DNA of 64,000 nucleotides from an uncultured Verrucomicrobiota bacterium (lineage in GTDB: Bacteria; Verrucomicrobiota; Kiritimatiellia; Kiritimatiellales; Pontiellaceae): assembly GCA_913065005.1 (NCBI GenBank), contig CAJYAJ010000002.1:28062-92061 (forward strand). The letters are read 5' to 3'. The position numbers were made by a program, and so were the translations under genes. Numbering within the stretch: position 1 is the stretch's first letter; each line of letters starts with the position of its first letter. Shown here in pieces: positions 57,947 through 64,000 of the stretch. The notes below the pieces were generated by a model. The model did no database searches, was not told the origin of the DNA, and saw nothing but the letters and a program-made list of their open reading frames with translations.

Positions 57947-59703
57947 ACATCCATTCTTGTGAGTAACATTAAGCGTAAATCCATCACCTCAGAACCAGCT
58001 ATTTCCAATGCTTGTAGCTTCAAGGTCCCGGCGCCCTTTCTTAAGTAAATGGTTCCTAACGTCATAGGTTTAAAATCCTTTACATACGACTCCTCTCGCA
58101 CGAAGCGATCTTCTTCCATGCCGGTCAACGGCGGATCATGCGGTTCCATGATTTTTCCGACCAGTTTTTCATCGTTAAAACTCAACTGAACCGTGGAGCC
58201 AATATCGGCTTTCGAGCACGTGTAAAATAGTTCGACTTTATAGGTACCGGTTTGGCCCACCTCACAATCCCAAGTGATAGAATCATCCAGGCTCGACCAG
58301 TTCTGAAAAAAGGAATCATTCGGCCAGCGGCAGGAGCGCCTAATGTGCCCGTTGCCGATTCCATCACGCGCCGGCACGTGAGTCTTAAGAGCATCCGGAT
58401 GACCAATCACAAAGGGCCGATGATCGAATTGCTTGCCATAATTTTTCAGCATCGTTGCGCGAAATGAACGGGCCACTTCATTCAACGATTGGGTCGCCTC
58501 CGGCTCGTGCTCATTGATCGCTAGGTTTTGAGCGGGATCTTTTATCATATCATAGAGCCTACCCTCATGATCTAACCGATACCGTTGGGTTCGAACCGAA
58601 ATCCGCCCCTCCCAGTGATGCACGAGAGTACGTTCTTGCCAATCCTTGGAATGCCCGAACAGCAGTGGAGCCAAACTGATGCCATCCAACGGTTTTGTGC
58701 CAACCACATCCACGTTCGCCACATCCGCCAACGTGGGCAACAGATCCATAGCGGAACAGATCTGCTGAATCTGCGTACCCGGCTTAACCTTATCTGGCCA
58801 ACGTAAAAACAGAGGCGACCGCACACCCCCCTCGTCTGTCGACCCCTTTCGCCCTCGCATGCCGCCGTTCCAACGCTCGCCGTTTGGGCCGTTATCACAG
58901 AAATACATCACAATAGTATGATCTGCCAATTCCAGTTCATCCAGCTTCTCCATCAAGCGACCGACATTCCAATCGATGTTTTCGCACATCGCGAGTGCCG
59001 CACGGGTGTGGTCGATTTTTTCATGCTGCTTTTTCGGGAAATCCTGGTTGAGTTTCCTATCCTTAAATTTGTTCCACCAGCGATCCGGCACCTGCATCGG
59101 CGAATGCGGTGTATTGTATGGCAAATAAACAAAGAACGGTTCCTCTTTATTCAGCTCGATATACCTCATCGCCCTTTCAGTAAAGTCATCGATCACAAAG
59201 CCATTTCCCTGTACTATTTCACCGTTGTGTTCCAGCATCGGGCTGTAATAGTTGCCCCAGTGGCCAGAGCAAAAACCATAGAACTCGTCGAAACCGCGGG
59301 CGTTGGGATGATACGGATACTGCATGCCATTATGCCACTTCCCGAAGGCCGCCGTTTTGTAGCCCGCCCTCCTGAAGAGCTCGCCAATCATTATCTCATC
59401 GGAATCGCAGCGTTCCGCCCCTTCTGATGTGTCATACACCCCACACCGGACATGATGCCGCCCCGTTAAAAACTCCGCTCGCGTTGGCGAACAGACAGGA
59501 CTGACATAGAAACGCTCAAACTGCGCTCCTTCCCGAGCCAAGCGATCTATGTTCGGCGTATCGATGGCTACATTGCCATGAATACTCAGGTCGCCCCACC
59601 CCTGATCATCGGTCAGAATCACGATAACATTGGGTCGCTCAAGGGCAAACAGTTGAATCGCACACAGAGTCATAAAGAGCATCAGCTTATGTTTAATCTG
59701 CAT
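57943..59703 (-). CDS. Exported sulfatase with C-terminal beta-sandwich
   Basis: 586 residues from ATG at 59703 (AAGGAA upstream). Signal peptide about 1-20; NVIVILTDDQGWGDLSIHG, SPVCSPTR (Cys71) and FCDNGPNGERWNGGMRGRKG mark an arylsulfatase-A-like type I sulfatase. About 110 C-terminal residues after the catalytic part (GQTGTYKVELFYTC onward) look like a galactose-binding-like or CBM domain. It heads the chain of overlapping sulfatase genes that ends with the GH5-like gene at 53049. Confidence 0.93.
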   Translation of the reverse strand: MQIKHKLMLFMTLCAIQLFALERPNVIVILTDDQGWGDLSIHGNVAIDTPNIDRLAREGAQFERFYVSPVCSPTRAEFLTGRHHVRCGVYDTSEGAERCDSDEIMIGELFRRAGYKTAAFGKWHNGMQYPYHPNARGFDEFYGFCSGHWGNYYSPMLEHNGEIVQGNGFVIDDFTERAMRYIELNKEEPFFVYLPYNTPHSPMQVPDRWWNKFKDRKLNQDFPKKQHEKIDHTRAALAMCENIDWNVGRLMEKLDELELADHTIVMYFCDNGPNGERWNGGMRGRKGSTDEGGVRSPLFLRWPDKVKPGTQIQQICSAMDLLPTLADVANVDVVGTKPLDGISLAPLLFGHSKDWQERTLVHHWEGRISVRTQRYRLDHEGRLYDMIKDPAQNLAINEHEPEATQSLNEVARSFRATMLKNYGKQFDHRPFVIGHPDALKTHVPARDGIGNGHIRRSCRWPNDSFFQNWSSLDDSITWDCEVGQTGTYKVELFYTCSKADIGSTVQLSFNDEKLVGKIMEPHDPPLTGMEEDRFVREESYVKDFKPMTLGTIYLRKGAGTLKLQALEIAGSEVMDLRLMLLTRMDV

Positions 59704-59719
59704 ACATCTGTTCCTTATA

Positions 59720-59742
59720 ATCCCCCGCAAGCGGGTTGGGAT
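59720..59742. other. Hairpin in the leader of the 57943-59703 sulfatase gene
   Basis: ATCCC-CCGC pairs with GCGG-GGGAT around an AA loop with a 3-base bulge. It ends 16 bases before the ATG, next to the ribosome site. No T-run follows on the minus strand, so it is not a standard terminator for the upstream gene. The remaining gap to 59872 shows nothing else. Confidence 0.35.
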
Positions 59743-59871
59743 ACCCACTCACACTACTTCCCGTTTTATCCATTTCCGCCAGCTGTTTCCAATTCCACTA
59801 TTTCGTATTTAATTTTTTATTTAGCAAGGGCCTATTCATCCACTTTTTAAATATCAATCCCTTTAATACGC

Positions 59872-61422
59872 TCAAAACTCACCGAAGGTGTGCGGGAGGC
59901 TTTCAACATATTGGCTAAGCTCGTCCTGCATTTTTTTGAGTTGTCCTGAATATGTTGGATTTTTCGCCAAGTTCTGCTGTTCATACAGGTCCCTATTGAG
60001 GTTAAACAGTTGATCGGCATCCCAGAACGACGGATACATGCTTTCGGTTTGATAGTTATGATGATCGAACCCGGACCAGAAGACTTCTTTCGGCCGCTCT
60101 TTCATCTTTGCCTCAATTTCCGGCGTCACACGATTGGCTAGATATTTCCAATCCCTAGAAACTACACCCTTGGAATTTCCCGCTTCGATGAGCATATACT
60201 CACGCCAATTTTTTGGCTCCGGCTTTCCAGCCAGTTGACGAACAAAGCTGAGGCTGTCCTCTCCGACGTCCGTCGCAGGTGTTCCACCGGCAAGCTCAAT
60301 GAGGGTGGCGGTAAGGTCGATATTGCCGATCAAGCTATCGCATCTGGAAGCCGCCTTCACCCGGCCAGGCCATTTGATAATCATCGGTACTTTAGCGCCG
60401 CCTTCATAGACGCTATTTTTACCTCGGCTACCATGATCGCTAGTGAAAATCACAATCGTATCATCGCTCAACCCAAACGCTTCGAGCTTGTTGAGTACAG
60501 CCCCGACATAGTCATCCATACGGGTTGCCATCGCATTATCTTCTGAAATGCCTGCTTTTATGCAACGTGCCAACACATCTTCAGTAGAGGGTAGCAGATC
60601 CATCGGTTCATCGAGCAATCCGTTGGAGGTTACACGCCGGTCATACGTCTCAACTTGATTATAATCAAACGAATACTGTCCATGCGGCACCGGCAACGCA
60701 CAGTAGAGAAAGAAAGGCTGATCTTGACTCTCTTCAATGAATTTGAGCGCGCCCTCGCATTGCCAATCCAGATTAACAATCGAATTTCCCCACTCCATAC
60801 GTTCAACCACATCCCAACCGAATCCCACGCTTAAAAAATCATACCCCGCCTGATACTGCTTCTTCAGCTTTTCCTCGAAAGTCGCCACCGCCGCATACGA
60901 AGCATTTGCGTTCCGCTCATTTTTTTTCATCTTCGGCATACCGATTGATTTATCTTCCGGTAGATTATGCCACTTACCAATAATCCCGGTGCGATACCCA
61001 AGCCGTTGAAGCTCCTTCGGCAGACTATTTTCCTCGCGCAACATATCCGGGCGCCACTCCAACGTACAGTGCGCCTCAGCCGGATAATCTTTCAGCAAGT
61101 CCGCACCGCGTGTGGCATAGCGCCCCGTCAGTAAACAATAGCGGCTCGGCGTGCAGACTGTACCGTTGACGTAGAAGCGGGTGAACAACATACCCTCATC
61201 CGCCAGTGAATCAATATGCGGTGTCAGCACCTTCGGATCTATTTTTTTATTCCAGAACCCTTTTATTTTAGCGCCGCTATGGGTCGCCCAAGTATCTACC
61301 ATATCTGCCGTGCAGTTGATTTCATCCGCATCCAAATCATCGGCATAAAGGAGAACAATATTAGGTTTTGCATCACTTATCACCGCCGCGAACAATACCA
61401 TCGCTAACATCCATCGCTTCAT
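59872..61422 (-). CDS. Exported sulfatase
   Basis: 516 residues, signal peptide about 1-18. NIVLLYADDLDADEINC, TVCTPSR (Cys90) and FTSDHGSRGKNSVYEGGAKV show a type I sulfatase. The C terminus (GEF) resembles those of the sulfatases at 213 and 63231, which suggests a shared subfamily. AAGGAG precedes the ATG. It lies 3 bases after the next sulfatase upstream, so they are cotranscribed. Confidence 0.93.
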   Translation of the reverse strand: MKRWMLAMVLFAAVISDAKPNIVLLYADDLDADEINCTADMVDTWATHSGAKIKGFWNKKIDPKVLTPHIDSLADEGMLFTRFYVNGTVCTPSRYCLLTGRYATRGADLLKDYPAEAHCTLEWRPDMLREENSLPKELQRLGYRTGIIGKWHNLPEDKSIGMPKMKKNERNANASYAAVATFEEKLKKQYQAGYDFLSVGFGWDVVERMEWGNSIVNLDWQCEGALKFIEESQDQPFFLYCALPVPHGQYSFDYNQVETYDRRVTSNGLLDEPMDLLPSTEDVLARCIKAGISEDNAMATRMDDYVGAVLNKLEAFGLSDDTIVIFTSDHGSRGKNSVYEGGAKVPMIIKWPGRVKAASRCDSLIGNIDLTATLIELAGGTPATDVGEDSLSFVRQLAGKPEPKNWREYMLIEAGNSKGVVSRDWKYLANRVTPEIEAKMKERPKEVFWSGFDHHNYQTESMYPSFWDADQLFNLNRDLYEQQNLAKNPTYSGQLKKMQDELSQYVESLPHTFGEF

Positions 61423-61425
61423 AAC

Positions 61426-63228
61426 TTACTCCTTCTCTAATTCCATACTGAAGAGTTCCATTTTTGAAATCGCCTTCTCATTGCCGATTTCTAATAATTC
61501 AACTGCCAACACTTGCTCCCCAGCCTTCAAATCGATCGTTCCGAAATTATGATATTTTTTTCCACTAGCCAGCTTCACCTTCTTCGATACCTCACCTACG
61601 GAAAAGCGAAGGGTTGTCTCTTCGGAAACACCGAGTATGCGCATTGTTGCCTGATAGGTTCCCGACTCCAACACCCGGACTTTCATCTCCTGAACGGCAC
61701 CAATCTCATGAAAAAAGGTATTGGCCCATGTAACAGAATTTTTTCCTTTAAATCGATACACACACTCCATCTCCAGATACGCTTCAGGACGGACTTCCTG
61801 CACCGGATCACTCCACGCATGCGGATCGTTGCGAATGGCTTCAAGCTCGGAAAAATAGAGCTTCTGCATCGCAGAAAACTTACTGGGCATCGTTTTTTTA
61901 AGGTCATTTTTCTGCTGCGGATCGTTAGATAAATTAAATAGTCCCCACCACCCTTTCTCATTCACCACCACCCAATCGCCCTGCACAAAACAGGTTTCTC
62001 TTTTATTAAGCGGAAGAGCATGCTCCGTAAAGCGATAGTTCCAACCATCGGATGCGAGATATTGTTCCGGCTTACCCGTCTCGCCAGTGAAATAGCCACG
62101 CTCCGGCCAGGCAGTCTGACCGCTCAGCAAAGGCATCAGACTCTGGCCGTCAAGCGGCAACTTGTCCAGAGAACGATTCCCCCCCGCCAGCTCTACCAAC
62201 GTGGGATAGATATCCATCACCAGCGTCATTTTCTCAATGATCTTTGGCTCATACATAGCCGGACTATAAATAGACAGCCGATTACGGAGAGCATTCTCCC
62301 AACCCGTTGCTTTTTTCGAACGGAAACCGGATGGATTCCGCGCAGCCCACTCCTCTTCATTCAGGGTGTAATACTCCGTCGTCAGCGAAAAGAAACCCTC
62401 GGCGTCCTGCTGTAAAATCCGAGTGGTCGGTGTGGGACCGTTATCACCGAAAAAGAGTACGATCGTATCATCAGCCAATCCTAAATCTTCCAAGGATTGA
62501 AGAACGCGCCCAACCTGAGTATCGAGCTGTTCCATCATGCCCAAGAACATGGCATACTGTTCACCTATGCCCTTGTTGATATACTTCTCTTGAAGATCTC
62601 GAGGACACAACCAGGGTTCGTGCGGTGCAGCATAAGGAATATAAAGAAAGAACGGATTCGCTTGATTGGCTTGGATAAAATCGATCGCCTTGTCGGTCAC
62701 TCGCTCAACCTGCCATCCATCTTCTCGGCCAGCATAGGATCCATTATGAAAAAAGGGCGGATTAAAATGTTCGTATCGCCCATAACTCCGAACATCATCA
62801 CGCACCACCGGCCATGCTTCATCGAACCCACGTTGCGACGGCAGATCGGCATCCGAAAGCCCCAGATTCCACTTGCCCATCATGCCAGTAACATAACCGG
62901 CATCCTGCATGGCTTCCGAAAGTAGATATTCATCCAAATGCGGTGCCTCCGCACCAAAGCCTACCGCCGACGTGCCCGTCCGCATAAAATTCCGCCCCGT
63001 CATCAGTGCCGATCGCGTCGGCGCACAAGCAGCCGCGGTGTAGAAGCGAGTAAACTGAACCCCGTCCTTCATGATTTTATCCATAACGGGGGTCTCTAAT
63101 GGCGGCTGGCAAAACCCATAATCATCAAACCCCTGATCATCCGTAAGAATTAAAACGATGTTCGGCTTAGACGCAGCTATCACACTGCCTCCTAAAACAA
63201 AAAAAATAATCACAATTATCCGCCGCAT
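61426..63228 (-). CDS. Exported sulfatase with C-terminal beta-sandwich
   Basis: 600 residues, signal peptide about 1-19. NIVLILTDDQGFDDYGFC, AACAPTR (Cys68) and FFGDNGPTPTTRILQQDAEG, then a C-terminal domain (about 490-600, SVTWANTFFHEIGAVQEMKV onward) like the one on the 57943-59703 enzyme. Probably a polysaccharide sulfatase with its own carbohydrate-binding part. It lies 2 bases after the partial sulfatase. Confidence 0.92.
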   Translation of the reverse strand: MRRIIVIIFFVLGGSVIAASKPNIVLILTDDQGFDDYGFCQPPLETPVMDKIMKDGVQFTRFYTAAACAPTRSALMTGRNFMRTGTSAVGFGAEAPHLDEYLLSEAMQDAGYVTGMMGKWNLGLSDADLPSQRGFDEAWPVVRDDVRSYGRYEHFNPPFFHNGSYAGREDGWQVERVTDKAIDFIQANQANPFFLYIPYAAPHEPWLCPRDLQEKYINKGIGEQYAMFLGMMEQLDTQVGRVLQSLEDLGLADDTIVLFFGDNGPTPTTRILQQDAEGFFSLTTEYYTLNEEEWAARNPSGFRSKKATGWENALRNRLSIYSPAMYEPKIIEKMTLVMDIYPTLVELAGGNRSLDKLPLDGQSLMPLLSGQTAWPERGYFTGETGKPEQYLASDGWNYRFTEHALPLNKRETCFVQGDWVVVNEKGWWGLFNLSNDPQQKNDLKKTMPSKFSAMQKLYFSELEAIRNDPHAWSDPVQEVRPEAYLEMECVYRFKGKNSVTWANTFFHEIGAVQEMKVRVLESGTYQATMRILGVSEETTLRFSVGEVSKKVKLASGKKYHNFGTIDLKAGEQVLAVELLEIGNEKAISKMELFSMELEKE

Positions 63229-63230
63229 AT

Positions 63231-64000
63231 TTATTTTCCAAACTCACCGAACGGACGACCGATCGATTGCACATAGCGAGATAGGTGCTTTTTCATCTCC
63301 ACCATCTTCTCCTGATAGTCGGGATTATTGGCCAGATTATGCTGCTCATTAGGATCGTTACGCAAATCAAATAGCTGATCCGGATCGGCCCAGCCAATCT
63401 TTTTGATCTTCTGACCAAACGGCGTTTTCGCCCACAAAAGATCAAAGTTTCCTGCCTCCATATTTTCCTTCAACGATCCACTCAAGTTTGGATTAAATCC
63501 CCGCCTGAGGATTTCATCATTGTAGCGGATGGCAATATATTTCCACTCCTTGGTTACCACCCCTTTAGCATACCCCATCTCAGTATAAATGGATTCTTTG
63601 AGACTCTCTGTTTTCCCATCCCAAATCGGCTTAATGCTCATGCCGTCGAGGTGCAGACCTTCAACTGGTTTGGCCTGGGCAACATCCATGAAAGTCGCTG
63701 CCATATCCGTGACATCAAGCAAGGTCTTATTCACGGTACCCGCCTTCAACCCTCCGTTCGGCCAACGAGCGATGAAAGCAATATTATTTCCACATTCATA
63801 CGGTGTGCTCTTACCCGTATTCTGCTGATCGGCCAGAAAGATCACCAACGTATTGTCGAGCTGCCCCTGCTTTTCTAGCTTGTCAAGAATCACCCCGATC
63901 CCTTCATCCATCCAGACCACCGTCTGCTCGGTAACATCCTTGTGCTTCATCGCTATCTCGGACCGTGGCCTCATAATGCCCCCCGCTTTATCGGTGTAAC
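63231..64000 (-). CDS. Sulfatase, C-terminal part (cut by window edge)
   Basis: The frame is open to the window end, so the N-terminal part with the formylglycine site lies outside. Visible: MDEGIGVILDKLEKQG, FLADQQNTGKSTPYECGNN (the metal-binding stretch, reading DQQ where DHG or DNG is usual), ARWPNG, and a DQLFDLRNDPNEQHNLA tail typical of sulfatases. It is the most upstream visible gene of the sulfatase run. Confidence 0.88.
   Translation of the reverse strand, partial: YTDKAGGIMRPRSEIAMKHKDVTEQTVVWMDEGIGVILDKLEKQGQLDNTLVIFLADQQNTGKSTPYECGNNIAFIARWPNGGLKAGTVNKTLLDVTDMAATFMDVAQAKPVEGLHLDGMSIKPIWDGKTESLKESIYTEMGYAKGVVTKEWKYIAIRYNDEILRRGFNPNLSGSLKENMEAGNFDLLWAKTPFGQKIKKIGWADPDQLFDLRNDPNEQHNLANNPDYQEKMVEMKKHLSRYVQSIGRPFGEFGK

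Noticed and set aside
59720..59742. Intrinsic terminator after the 59872-61422 sulfatase
   Set aside because: The stem lacks a T-run in the transcribed direction (it continues ATTATAAGG).
1..64000. CRISPR arrays, insertion sequences, prophage or integrase genes
   Set aside because: No regularly spaced repeats, transposase motifs or phage genes were seen on either strand.

Overview
The window looks like a chromosome segment of a marine Kiritimatiellota/Verrucomicrobiota-type (PVC) bacterium. This is an inference from content: eight sulfatases, several glycoside hydrolases with no SusC/SusD pair, secreted proteins ending in a thrombospondin-type-3-like Asp/Gly-rich stretch plus a short beta-rich tail, a Gram-negative lipid A gene (lpxK), and a YeiP-type EF-P paralog. 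No rRNA is present, so the phylum is not proven.

Layout. (1) 1-8.1 kb, minus strand: an uptake and degradation operon of GPH sugar symporter, GH94-type phosphorylase, GH51/GH39-like hydrolase and sulfatase. It is followed by a divergent SSS symporter and an esterase (8.3-11.0 kb). (2) 11.0-38.6 kb: housekeeping core. It holds tlyA, glyS, a ten-gene Suf directon (rrf2-sufB-C-D-S-U-T-mrp, then a serine-less rhomboid-like protein and an NDK-like protein), mazG, carA-guaA-carB, lpxK, metK, larB, yeiP with a NYN-domain gene, a PfkB kinase, a sugar nucleotidyltransferase and tRNA-Tyr(GTA) with a terminator. Convergent neighbours repeatedly overlap at their stop codons. (3) 38.6-64 kb: a 25-kb run entirely on the minus strand devoted to a sulfated polysaccharide. 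It encodes GH130, seven further sulfatases (the last cut by the window edge), three paralogous GH5-like clan-A hydrolases, a second GPH symporter, GH10, a GH26-like protein, and an 875-residue secreted protein built from three copies of a beta-rich module.

How the parts could work together (inference): exported sulfatases and GH10/GH5-like enzymes trim a sulfated beta-glycan. Mannan-like material is the best guess, because GH26-like, GH5-like and GH130 proteins co-occur. Oligosaccharides enter through the GPH/SSS symporters, and signal-less enzymes (GH94, GH130, one GH5-like) finish the job in the cytosol, partly by phosphorolysis. The 875-residue protein shares its module with the GH26-like protein and is the best candidate for an undescribed glycan-binding surface component. 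The GH26-like protein appears to have Gln where the nucleophile Glu is expected. A short AT-rich motif with core TGATATAC recurs in the intergenic regions ahead of the polysaccharide operons and may be the operator of an unseen regulator. A frameshifted remnant of a C-terminal module sits between the GH26-like and 875-residue genes and suggests recent gene loss or recombination there.
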